NCBI GenBank assembly: GCA_937906475.1
Contig: CALCZA010000099.1
Span: 1-35,239 of the forward strand
DNA length: 35,239 bases
Direction: 5' to 3'
Origin: an uncultured bacterium
GTDB taxonomy: Bacteria; Planctomycetota; UBA1135; UBA2386
The notes below the pieces were generated by a model. That model did not search any database and was not told where the DNA came from. It was given only the letters and a program-made list of their open reading frames with translations. The position numbers and the translations under genes were made by a program. Shown in pieces: positions 1 through 7,888 of this stretch; position 1 is the stretch's first letter; each line of letters opens with the position of its first letter.

Positions 1-297
1 ACTAGTATTCGTAGCGAACGGGTCGTGGATGTTACGGACCGGGTTGTCGGCTTCGCCCATGATCCAGTTGATGTCGCTAATGATGCCGGTGACCAAGCCA
101 CCTGCGGCGCCGATCGCTGCTACCACCAAGAACCCGCAGGCAGCGGCGCGCGCGTCGCAACCCCTAGCATCGCTGTTACCGATCAAATAGATCGGCATGG
201 TCACGGCGCAAACCAGAGGTTTGGCCAGCGTGCAGGATGTCGATGAAAACGCGAAAACGGCCAGGACCGAGATCATCAATAGGCGTTTCGTGGGCAT
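1..297 (-). CDS. Lipoprotein of unknown function, N-terminal part (runs off the left edge)
   Basis: The minus strand is open from an ATG at 297 to the window edge, 99 codons without a stop. The N-terminus is a lipoprotein signal: basic MPTKR, a hydrophobic stretch, then the lipobox-like SSTSC with Cys22 as the probable lipidated residue. A second hydrophobic glycine/alanine-rich stretch (about residues 56-75) follows, then a polar segment with INWIMGEADNP. I do not recognise the family. It is divergent from the ECF sigma gene at 444, with about 146 bp between them. No Shine-Dalgarno sequence is evident. The reading frame and lipobox make this a likely real gene; the C-terminus lies outside the window. 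Confidence 0.55.
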   Translation of the reverse strand, partial: MPTKRLLMISVLAVFAFSSTSCTLAKPLVCAVTMPIYLIGNSDARGCDARAAACGFLVVAAIGAAGGLVTGIISDINWIMGEADNPVRNIHDPFATNTS

Positions 298-350
298 AAG
301 GCAGGCCAGCGCAACAAGTTTCTAAACGTGGCAATTTCAGCCACTTCCTG

Positions 351-368
351 GGACCCACTAGGTGGTCC
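351..368. promoter_or_regulatory. Imperfect inverted repeat between divergent genes
   Basis: GGACC(c)AC-TAG-GTGGTCC is an inverted repeat with one bulged base. A smaller one, GTGGC-N7-GCCAC, lies at 328-344. Both are in the spacer between the leftward lipoprotein gene (start 297) and the sigma factor gene (start 444), where an operator would be expected. No regulator can be assigned. Confidence 0.25.
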
Positions 369-397
369 ATCCCAAGCAGACAAAAACCTCAATCAGT

Positions 398-423
398 CGA
401 AACCGTCCTCCGCCCCCAACGTC
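398..423 (+). promoter_or_regulatory. Candidate ECF-type promoter for the sigma/A2M operon
   Basis: CGAAAC at 398-403 and CGTC at 420-423 are separated by 16 bases. This resembles the general ECF promoter layout (GAAAC or GAAC -35 element and CGTC/CGTA -10 element), 20 bases before the sigma start codon. If real, it would mean autoregulation by the encoded ECF factor. It is a short match found by eye. Confidence 0.35.
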
Positions 424-443
424 TTCAAGGTCACGATCCATTC

Positions 444-1019
444 ATGAGCACAGCCGAACCGTTCCTGGCAGAGCTGTTTCAGACCCACCGGAGCGGTCTG
501 GCAGGAGCGGTGCGCAGTGTGCTGGGTCCTTCGACGGACGTGACCGAAGTTCTGCAGGACGCCTTCCTCAAGTGTTGGCGCGCCTGGCAGCAGGGCACGC
601 GACCGAACGACCCAGTGGCATGGATGTTCGTCATCACTTGGAACGCCGCGACCGACGCCCGACGGGCTCGACAGCGGCGTCCCAACCACGAACAAATCGA
701 CGAGGAACGAACCGTGTCCACAACCACCCAAACATCGCCATCGCATGCGCTCGAGCAGCGCGAAGCGGTGGCAGAAGCGCAGGCAGCAGTTGCCAAGCTG
801 CGCGAAGACGACCAACAGGTCTTCTTGCTCAGAGTTGCCGGCGAACTCAGCTACGAGGGCATAGCCGTTGCGCTCGCGATTCCGGTCGGCACGGCCAAGA
901 CCCGCATGCGGCGCGCGCTGCAAGAGCTTCGCTCGGCACTCGGAGCGGGCGTGCCGTTCGGCAGCATTACTGGCGGCAACGTTACTGACAGAAACACTTC
1001 GAAGGAGAACCTGCGATGA
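444..1019 (+). CDS. ECF-type RNA polymerase sigma factor
   Basis: This 191-residue protein has the two-domain layout of extracytoplasmic-function sigma factors. Region 2 lies around residues 15-70, with DAFLKCWRAWQQG typical of helix 2.2-2.4 and the following Trp/Asn-rich DNA-melting helix. Region 4 lies around residues 110-165, with a helix-turn-helix in LSYEGIAVALAIPVGTAKTRMRRAL. The length fits the family (about 170-200). It would direct core RNA polymerase to a small regulon. Its stop codon overlaps the start of the A2M gene (ATGA), so the pair is translationally coupled. That protein has an anti-sigma-like cytoplasmic N-terminus, which is the expected arrangement for a sigma factor and its membrane regulator. 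A possible autoregulated promoter lies at 398-423. The specific ECF group was not determined. Confidence 0.9.
   Translation: MSTAEPFLAELFQTHRSGLAGAVRSVLGPSTDVTEVLQDAFLKCWRAWQQGTRPNDPVAWMFVITWNAATDARRARQRRPNHEQIDEERTVSTTTQTSPSHALEQREAVAEAQAAVAKLREDDQQVFLLRVAGELSYEGIAVALAIPVGTAKTRMRRALQELRSALGAGVPFGSITGGNVTDRNTSKENLR
1002..1007 (+). promoter_or_regulatory. Shine-Dalgarno sequence of the A2M gene
   Basis: AAGGAG lies 8 bases before the ATG at 1016, inside the end of the sigma gene. It decides the A2M start and supports coupled translation. It contrasts with the SD-less monocistronic genes in this window. Confidence 0.7.
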
Positions 1020-4000
1020 GAAAGCTTCCCAATTGGACTCCTGAAGAACGCGAGCAACTGTCGCAGGAATTGATCGAACTGCACTTCGGCTGCCACGAGA
1101 ATCCGGAAGCACTCGAAACCCGTCTCGCCAACGAACCAGCGCTACGCGAACTGCAATCCGAAGTGCTGTCGCAAGCCCAGGTATTCGAAGACGCGGCGCG
1201 CCCGGCACAGCCTCGGCTGCACCTACCGGAACAAGCACGATCGCCAGGGACTGCTATCGCCAGCCGCCGGGCGCGCTGGTACCCCGTGTCCCTCGGTCGC
1301 ATGACAGCCACCGCGGCCGCCGGCTTGCTGGCCGTGCTCGGCTTCCTCGCGTTCGAACGCATTGCCGTGAGCCGCGTCGACAACTACATCAGCGACCACC
1401 TGCACCTGACGGTCAGCGCGCCGAAGGCCGTGCCGGCCGGCGCGCCGTGGAGCTTCACCGTGCAGACCAAGGACCTCAGTGGCCAGCGAGTAGACTGCCG
1501 CGTCAAGTGGCAGGCGTTCGATGACAAGAACGTCGTGCTCGCCGGGCGCGAAGAAGAGACCACCGACGGCAACGTCACGGTTTCGCTGGCCGCCAACCTC
1601 GCCGTGCCCACGCGCGTCGAAGTGGTCGCCGCCACCAGCGTCGACGAAGTGCGTCAGGTCTTCGACCTGTCTACCGCCTACGCCGGCCCGCTCGTGCACG
1701 TCAGCACCGACCGACCGGTCTACCGCCCCGGCGAGACCGTTCGTGTGCGCACCGTCGTGCTCGATCGCGTCACCCGCCTGCCACTAAAGCGGATCACGAA
1801 AATGACCGCGCAACTGCTCGACGCCAAGGACGCGCCGGTCACCATCGACAGCGACAATCTCGCGCCGGTTGGGGTCGGCTCGTTCACTTTGGTCGTGCCC
1901 AAGTCGAGCGCCGGCGGCACACACAAAGTCAAGATCACGTCCACCAATGGACAGTTCGCCGACGAGACCGCCGAGATCCTGGTGCGCTCGTTCCGCAATC
2001 CGCAACTGAAGAAGGACATCGTGCTCGATCGCAAGAGCTACGCCCCTGGTGCGCGTGGCGCGGCACAAGTCACAGCGACGCGGCTTGCGGACAACTCACC
2101 GACGTCGGGTGGCCAAGCGCGCGGTGCACTGGTCATCGACGGCAAGGAAGTCTGGCACGAAGAACGCAATCTCGGCGCCAATGGCAGTACGACGTTCCGC
2201 TTCGAAGTGCCTAAGGAAGTCGACCGAGGTGCCGCTCGCTTTGTCGCCCGGATCACCGACGGCGGCGTCATCGAATCCGAAATCGAGACCTTCGTCGTGC
2301 CGACCGGCAAGATCAAAGTCGTGGCCTATCCCGAGGGCGGCGAGTTGATCGCCGGCGTCGAGAACGGCCTCTACCTCGAGTGCTTCGACACGCTGGGCCG
2401 CCCGATCGATGGCGCCGGTGAGATCGTTGACGATCGCGAACGCCGCGTTGTGACGTTCCGCACCGCGCACCAGGGTCGCGCTCGGTTGACGTTCGTGCCA
2501 GAGAAGAACGCGCGCTACAAAGTGCGCCTCAACGGCAAGCAGCAGACGTTTGATCTGCCAACCGTCAAGGACGAGGGTATCGCCATTCGCTTGATCGGTG
2601 ACGACATTGCCGCCGGCGAGCCGATGCGCATGGCCGTCGCCGGCCGCGGCAACGGGCCATGGCTGCTCGGTGTCTTCTGTCGCGGTGTACTCGTTGGCCA
2701 AACGACGGTGCGCGCGACCAACAGCAACCAACTGCAGGCCACAAGCGAAGTCGAACTGCCGGCCACTGCCAGCGGCGTGCTGCGCGCGACGGTGTTCGAC
2801 CGCAATCTGCAACCGATTGCCGAACGACTGATTCGCCGCCACACCAAAAACCGCATCGAAGTAGAACTGAGGACCAAGTCCGCCGTGCTCGTTCCCGGTG
2901 GCCGTCAGACCGTCGACGTCAAGACGATGGATGAGACCGGCAAGTCCATCCCGGCCATCGTTGGACTGAGTTGCACGGATGTGGCCTCGACATCGATGGG
3001 CAGCGAACCGCGGGTCAGCCTCGCGAACCACTCGATGCTGTTCGGCGACGTCAAGCAGTTCGAAGAACTCGGCGACTTCTTCCTCGGCAACTCAGCCAGC
3101 GGTCGCAACGTTGACCTGTTGCTCGGCACGCGCGGATGGCGGCGTTTTGCCTGGCGCAACGACGCACAGGCGCAGAAGGCGATCGCCGCTGCCGGAGATG
3201 CCGGGGTGGGCATCCTGGCGCGCGAAGGCTTCTCGCAGACGCCGCAAGTCGTCAGCAACCTGAGGGCCGCGAACGCGCCGGTAACGTCGCTGTTCAACGA
3301 CCAGAGCTTGGCGAAGCAACGCCTGAGCATCGTGATCGCCATAGCCATCAGCTTGCTGATTCTGGTCATGCTCGCGGAGGGTATTGCCAAGCTGCTCAAG
3401 AGCGGTGCGTTTGGCAAGAGCCCGATGCAACTTGGCTTGGCGAGCCTGGTGGCTGTGGTGCCGCTGCTGGTATGGGTGCTTCAGCCCCCTCTCCTGAGTG
3501 CCAGGCTTGGTGTCGCAATGTTAAGGCCAAGCTCGGAAATGGACGACTTCGCCGGCGAGGGTCGCTTTGAGCAGATGACGGCTGATCCGGCTGACTCCAA
3601 TCAGCATCCTTACTTGCTGTATTGGGGATTAGTTGAGAAGAGTGCGTCCGTCTCGACCCAGTGGACCACGGCCTCCGGCATGAACGGAACTGCTGATCCT
3701 GCTGCCAACCCACTTGCCGGAGCGTTCTTCAACGACGGCGAGGATGGCGACATTCGCGCCCGGTCAGAGAACTTCTTCCTCAGCTACTTGGGGACGAGCC
3801 GATCAGAGACGGTGCGACGTTTCCGCTCGACGAACGAAGCGAACAACCCCAACTACTTCCTTCCCAGCGAGATCAACATCAACGGTTGGCACGCATCGCT
3901 CGCATCGATCCGAGCGCTCGCCGAGTCCACCAACAGCGTCGACTCTGCAAACCTCGCAGCAGCGCGCCGCAACTTCGATCGGGCGGTCGGTGATTATCAG

Positions 4001-6151
4001 GTCCAATGGAGCCAACGCCAATACGCTCACACGCACAAGGCCAGCGAAGACCGTCGCGACTTCACGCCAACCGTACTGTGGCACACGCTGCTGGTGACGG
4101 ACAAGTCAGGTGACGGGTCCGTGTCATTCGACACCAGTGACGCGGTCACGACCTGGCAAATCGAAGCCGACGCACATGTCGCCACCGGCGACATCGGCCG
4201 AATCGGCTACGGCTCGCGCGAGTTCACGACGCAGTTGCCGCTGCACATCGAACCGAAGCTTCCCGACGAGGTCTCGGCCGGTGACCGCCTACTGATCCCG
4301 ATCTCGGCAGTACTCAAGGACCCGAACATCGCAGACATACAAATCGCCGCGCGCGTCAGCAGTGGCCTAATCATCGGCGCCAACGCCCCGGAAACGATCG
4401 CACTCGACAACAGCGATTCGGACGCGGGTCGCGGCCGGGTGCTGCTGCCGATCGAAGTCGGCAACAAGGTCGGTGAGGCACAGATCGAAATCGTCGCCCG
4501 CGCCGGTCGCTTCGTCGATCGCGTCCGCCACGTCATCAAGATCATGCCGCGCGGCTTCCCCCTACACCGTTCCGCCGGCGGTCAACTAACCGCCGCGCAA
4601 CCAGCGGAATGGAAATTGGCCGTGCCCGAAAACGCTGTCGCTGGCAGTGGCCACGTCACCATCAAAGTTTACCCATCGCCAATCACAGCACTGACTGAAG
4701 GCCTCGAGGGCATCCTGCGCGAACCGCACGGTTGCTTCGAACAAGCGAGTTCGTCCAACTACCCGAATACGCTCGTGCTCAACCTGATCGAAGCCAACGG
4801 CGATGACATCCCCGTCATCACGGCGCGCGCGCGGCAACTACTACCAAAGGGCTACGCCAAGATCACAGGTTACGAGTGCACGGATAAGGGCTACGAGTGG
4901 TTCGGCCACGATCCAGGCCACGAAGCATTGACCGCGTATGGCCTGCTGCAGTTCGTTGACATGGCCAACGTCTACGACGTTGACATGGCGATGGTCGACC
5001 GCACCAAGCAGTGGTTGCTCAGCCGCCGCGACGGCAAAGGCAACTACCCGCACCCGACGCGGGACCACCACAGCTTCGGCGGCCGGTCAGAAAGCATCAC
5101 CAACGCATACGTTACCTATGCCCTGCTACAAGCGGGCACGCCGGAAGACACCCTGATGACCGAGATCGACGCGCTGGTCAAGCGCGTCGACATCGACGAC
5201 CCGTATGAACTGGCATTGATCGCGTGTGCGCTCAACCTGACCGAACGGCCGGAAGCCAGCCGTGCCCGCCAACGCCTGGCATCGCTACAGGCTGAAGACG
5301 GCTCGCTGCCGGGAGCCAAGAGTTCGATCACGATGAGCGGCGGCCGCGACCTACTGGTCGAAGCAACTGGCTTTGCCGTGCTCGCCTGGCTGCCCGAAGG
5401 ATCCTACGTCGACAACGTGAGCAAGGCCGTTGAATACCTGCAGTCGTCACGCAACGGTCGCGGCACGTTTGGCGCGACACAGGCAACCATCGTCGCGCTG
5501 CGTGCGATCTCCGCCTACGCCACCGCCAACCGGTCTATGCGTAAGGACGGCACGCTGTTCATCTACGAAGGCGATCGCTTGCTCGCTCAGCACCCGTTCT
5601 CGGCTGATGACGTCTCTGCGATACAGTTCGAACTATGGAAGGACCTCGCCCCGGGGGAGCACACGCTGCGCCTGCAAGTCGACAGCGGCGGGGATTCGCC
5701 ACTGCCATGGGCCGGCGAGGTCCGCTACCACGCAGAACAGCCGGCCAACGACCCCGACACGGCAACTAGCGTGACGGCCACGTTGCGCGAATCACAGGTG
5801 CAAGAAGGCCAGACCGTCGCACTCGATGTCGTCGTCAAAAACGTCACCGACAACGAGTTGCCGACGCCAATGGCGATCATCGGCCTGCCCGCCGGTCTTG
5901 AGCTACCGACCAGTGTCATCGAGGATCTACACAAGGCGGAGAAGTTCAGCTATTGGGAACTGAAGGGGCGCGAACTGATTCTCTACTGGCGCAAAATGAA
6001 TGCCGGTGAGAAACACGAACTGACATTCGACCTGATCGCGCGCGTGCCTGGCACGAGCACCGGTCCCGCTTCGCGCACCTACCTCTACTACACGCCCGAG
6101 CAAAAACGCTGGAGCGCACCACTCAGCGTGGAAGTCACCCCGCTAAAGTAG
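1016..6151 (+). CDS. Membrane-anchored alpha-2-macroglobulin family protein with anti-sigma-like N-terminus
   Basis: The protein has 1711 residues. Residues 1-95 are cytoplasmic in character and resemble the N-termini of planctomycete anti-sigma proteins (charged helix, then ALETRLANEPALREL). A transmembrane helix follows at about 96-115, so there is no ordinary signal peptide. An MG2-type domain begins near 229 (STDRPVYRPGETV) and a bait-region domain probably lies around 430-590. Two more membrane helices are at about 770-790 and 806-827. The core A2M domain is near 1022-1062 (LWHTLLVTDKSG). The thioester site is GCFEQ, with Cys1240 and Gln1243, in an alpha-toroid domain at about 1195-1500, followed by a C-terminal domain. 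With three membrane helices the thioester domain lies outside the cytoplasm. Bacterial A2Ms such as E. coli YfhM (about 1650 residues) trap proteases. The sigma-factor overlap and fused N-terminus suggest a signalling role as well (inference). Confidence 0.9.
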   Translation: MRKLPNWTPEEREQLSQELIELHFGCHENPEALETRLANEPALRELQSEVLSQAQVFEDAARPAQPRLHLPEQARSPGTAIASRRARWYPVSLGRMTATAAAGLLAVLGFLAFERIAVSRVDNYISDHLHLTVSAPKAVPAGAPWSFTVQTKDLSGQRVDCRVKWQAFDDKNVVLAGREEETTDGNVTVSLAANLAVPTRVEVVAATSVDEVRQVFDLSTAYAGPLVHVSTDRPVYRPGETVRVRTVVLDRVTRLPLKRITKMTAQLLDAKDAPVTIDSDNLAPVGVGSFTLVVPKSSAGGTHKVKITSTNGQFADETAEILVRSFRNPQLKKDIVLDRKSYAPGARGAAQVTATRLADNSPTSGGQARGALVIDGKEVWHEERNLGANGSTTFRFEVPKEVDRGAARFVARITDGGVIESEIETFVVPTGKIKVVAYPEGGELIAGVENGLYLECFDTLGRPIDGAGEIVDDRERRVVTFRTAHQGRARLTFVPEKNARYKVRLNGKQQTFDLPTVKDEGIAIRLIGDDIAAGEPMRMAVAGRGNGPWLLGVFCRGVLVGQTTVRATNSNQLQATSEVELPATASGVLRATVFDRNLQPIAERLIRRHTKNRIEVELRTKSAVLVPGGRQTVDVKTMDETGKSIPAIVGLSCTDVASTSMGSEPRVSLANHSMLFGDVKQFEELGDFFLGNSASGRNVDLLLGTRGWRRFAWRNDAQAQKAIAAAGDAGVGILAREGFSQTPQVVSNLRAANAPVTSLFNDQSLAKQRLSIVIAIAISLLILVMLAEGIAKLLKSGAFGKSPMQLGLASLVAVVPLLVWVLQPPLLSARLGVAMLRPSSEMDDFAGEGRFEQMTADPADSNQHPYLLYWGLVEKSASVSTQWTTASGMNGTADPAANPLAGAFFNDGEDGDIRARSENFFLSYLGTSRSETVRRFRSTNEANNPNYFLPSEININGWHASLASIRALAESTNSVDSANLAAARRNFDRAVGDYQVQWSQRQYAHTHKASEDRRDFTPTVLWHTLLVTDKSGDGSVSFDTSDAVTTWQIEADAHVATGDIGRIGYGSREFTTQLPLHIEPKLPDEVSAGDRLLIPISAVLKDPNIADIQIAARVSSGLIIGANAPETIALDNSDSDAGRGRVLLPIEVGNKVGEAQIEIVARAGRFVDRVRHVIKIMPRGFPLHRSAGGQLTAAQPAEWKLAVPENAVAGSGHVTIKVYPSPITALTEGLEGILREPHGCFEQASSSNYPNTLVLNLIEANGDDIPVITARARQLLPKGYAKITGYECTDKGYEWFGHDPGHEALTAYGLLQFVDMANVYDVDMAMVDRTKQWLLSRRDGKGNYPHPTRDHHSFGGRSESITNAYVTYALLQAGTPEDTLMTEIDALVKRVDIDDPYELALIACALNLTERPEASRARQRLASLQAEDGSLPGAKSSITMSGGRDLLVEATGFAVLAWLPEGSYVDNVSKAVEYLQSSRNGRGTFGATQATIVALRAISAYATANRSMRKDGTLFIYEGDRLLAQHPFSADDVSAIQFELWKDLAPGEHTLRLQVDSGGDSPLPWAGEVRYHAEQPANDPDTATSVTATLRESQVQEGQTVALDVVVKNVTDNELPTPMAIIGLPAGLELPTSVIEDLHKAEKFSYWELKGRELILYWRKMNAGEKHELTFDLIARVPGTSTGPASRTYLYYTPEQKRWSAPLSVEVTPLK

Positions 6152-6199
6152 AGCAGTGAAGCAGAAGGCGCCCAGTGGCACGAACCGGCACAGGTCAGC

Positions 6200-6214
6200 T
6201 ATGCTGCCTACGTC
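6200..6214 (+). promoter_or_regulatory. -10-like hexamer TATGCT, 9 nt before ATG
   Basis: TATGCT (6200-6205) is followed by nine bases and the ATG at 6215. A start of transcription about 7 bases after the hexamer would leave a leader of about 3 nt. No Shine-Dalgarno sequence is present. The same spacing recurs at five other genes of this window. Confidence 0.55.
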
Positions 6215-7585
6215 ATGCGTTCCGCCCTCGCCATCCTTGCACTGACTGCCGTCACGGCAGCGCAAGCTTCGCCGACCTACTACAATACGGTCAATGCGAC
6301 CTCGGCGGCGACGCTGCGCAGCACACTGCACGTGATCATCGATGACCACACGCGCTTCCCATACACTTCGGGCGGCACCGACACGTGGAACATCCTCGAA
6401 GTGGCAGACCAAGACCCGAGCAACAGTTCGCGCATCCTCGACGTCTACCGCAACGCGTCGTTCGCGAAGGCCGGCGGTGGCAACAGTAACTACAACCGCG
6501 AACACGTCTGGCCGAACAGCTACGGCTTCCCCAACGACTCTGGCACGAACTATCCCTACACCGACTGCCACCACCTGTTTCTGTGCGACGACAACTACAA
6601 CCAAGCGCGGGATCGTCGACTATTCGATAACGGCAGCGGCAGTTGGAACGAATACACGACAGCCAGCAACGGCGGCGTTGGCGGCGGCAGCGGCAGCTTC
6701 CCCGGCAACTCTAACTGGCAAACGACGAGCAACTCACCCGGCGGCTGGCAAGTATGGAGCGATCGCAAGGGCGACATCGCGCGCGCGCTCTTCTACATGG
6801 ACATCCGCTACGAGGGCGGCACCAACGGTGGCAGTGGCACCAACGAACCCGACCTGCGACTGACCGACAACGCGACGCTGATTTCGCAAAGCGCGACCGG
6901 CAGCAACTTGCTGATCGCTTACATGGGCAAGCTCAGCATGTTAGTGCAATGGCATCAACAGGACCCCGTCGACAGCAAGGAGATGGCGCGCAACAACGCC
7001 GTCTTTAGCTACCAAGGCAACCGCAATCCTTTTATCGACAACCCGGCCTGGGCCGACTGCATCTACGCCAACCAGTGCGGCACGCCAACTAACGTGCGCG
7101 CACCCGAAGTGTGGATCAACGAACTGCACTACGACAACTCTGGCGTCGATGTCGGTGAGTTCGTCGAACTCGCGGGTCGCGCCGGCGAGAACGTCAACAA
7201 CTGGATATTGATCGCCTACGACGGCACCAGCGGCAACGCCTATAGCCGCGTCAATCTGCGCGGCACCTTTACCAACCAGCAGAACAACTTCGGCGTTCTA
7301 TCATTCAACTTTCCCGCGCTACAAAACAGCACCGACGGTTTGGCCTTGGTTACGTCGCAAGGCGTCGTCATGCAATTCCTCAGCTACGAGGGCGTTGTCC
7401 AAGCAAACAACGGCGCGGTTTCCGGTAAGGTGTCGACCGACATCGGTGTTAGCGAAACATCGTCAACGCCGACGGGCTTCTCGCTACGGCTCACCGGCAC
7501 CGGCAATCGCTACACGGACTTCTCCTGGCAACCAGCGTTCCCCAGTTCCGTCGGTGCCATCAACCAAAGTCAGCAATTCCAGTAG
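6215..7585 (+). CDS. Secreted endonuclease I family nuclease with C-terminal lamin-tail-like domain
   Basis: The protein has 456 residues and an N-terminal signal peptide (MRSALAILALTAVTAAQA). Residues about 20-290 form an endonuclease I / bacterial extracellular nuclease domain. The signature YNREHVWPNSYG contains the probable catalytic His97 of the beta-beta-alpha-metal site. It is followed by DCHHLFLCDDNYNQARDRR, a GDIARALFYMDIRY helix and QGNRNPFIDNP. Residues about 300-456 (VWINELHYDN..GEFVEL) look like a lamin-tail domain, often found attached to extracellular nucleases. The role is probably degradation of environmental DNA for phosphate and nucleosides. It lies 63 bp after the A2M gene but appears to have its own promoter at 6200. 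The glycine/serine-rich stretch near residues 145-170 is low complexity. Confidence 0.9.
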   Translation: MRSALAILALTAVTAAQASPTYYNTVNATSAATLRSTLHVIIDDHTRFPYTSGGTDTWNILEVADQDPSNSSRILDVYRNASFAKAGGGNSNYNREHVWPNSYGFPNDSGTNYPYTDCHHLFLCDDNYNQARDRRLFDNGSGSWNEYTTASNGGVGGGSGSFPGNSNWQTTSNSPGGWQVWSDRKGDIARALFYMDIRYEGGTNGGSGTNEPDLRLTDNATLISQSATGSNLLIAYMGKLSMLVQWHQQDPVDSKEMARNNAVFSYQGNRNPFIDNPAWADCIYANQCGTPTNVRAPEVWINELHYDNSGVDVGEFVELAGRAGENVNNWILIAYDGTSGNAYSRVNLRGTFTNQQNNFGVLSFNFPALQNSTDGLALVTSQGVVMQFLSYEGVVQANNGAVSGKVSTDIGVSETSSTPTGFSLRLTGTGNRYTDFSWQPAFPSSVGAINQSQQFQ

Positions 7586-7593
7586 ACCCGGTC

Positions 7594-7749
7594 ATGCTTT
7601 GAGCCCTGAACAGCCCTTGGAGGATCGCGGTCGCGGCCCTCATCACCGCCGTCGGGTGGGCAATTCAGCACTATGCCGGTATTCCGTATGCGCTGGTAAT
7701 TGGCCTGTTCGCAGGGATCTTCACGGCGCGACTAGTGCCCGGGAAGTGA
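7594..7749 (+). pseudogene. Small membrane ORF interrupted by an in-frame TGA at codon 3
   Basis: From ATG at 7594 the frame reads Met-Leu-TGA and then stays open for 48 codons to the TGA at 7747. The open part has no ATG, GTG or TTG before the last few residues, so it cannot start normally. It is nevertheless clearly membrane-like: a basic start (SPWR), a helix IAVAALITAVGWAI, a short turn, and a second helix YALVIGLFAGIFTARL ending in PGK. This looks like a 51-residue two-helix membrane protein broken by one nonsense codon, or a base-call error, or a gene with a CTG start at 7606. It sits between the nuclease and PSCyt1 genes. No family is recognised. Confidence 0.3.
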
Positions 7750-7815
7750 TGCGCCATCCGCCGGGATCGGGCGCTGCAGGCTCGAACTAGCGCGCTCAAG
7801 CAATCGCAGTAGACC

Positions 7816-7831
7816 GTGACAACGCTGTCAC
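7816..7831. promoter_or_regulatory. Perfect inverted repeat GTGACA-N4-TGTCAC
   Basis: GTGACA-ACGC-TGTCAC is a perfect 6-bp dyad centred about 52 bp upstream of the -10-like hexamer of the PSCyt1 gene. Its position suits an operator or activator site. No T-run follows, so it is not a typical terminator. Confidence 0.3.
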
Positions 7832-7869
7832 CTCGATGCGGGCCGTCGGGCCTATCACAACCCGCATGT

Positions 7870-7888
7870 CGAGTAGACTACTCGTCCC
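7870..7888 (+). promoter_or_regulatory. -10-like TAGACT inside a 15-bp palindrome, 9 nt before ATG
   Basis: CGAGTAG-A-CTACTCG (7870-7884) is a perfect 7-bp dyad with one central base. The hexamer TAGACT (7874-7879) lies inside it, exactly nine bases before the ATG at 7889. A protein bound to the dyad would cover the -10 element. No Shine-Dalgarno sequence is present. Confidence 0.5.
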
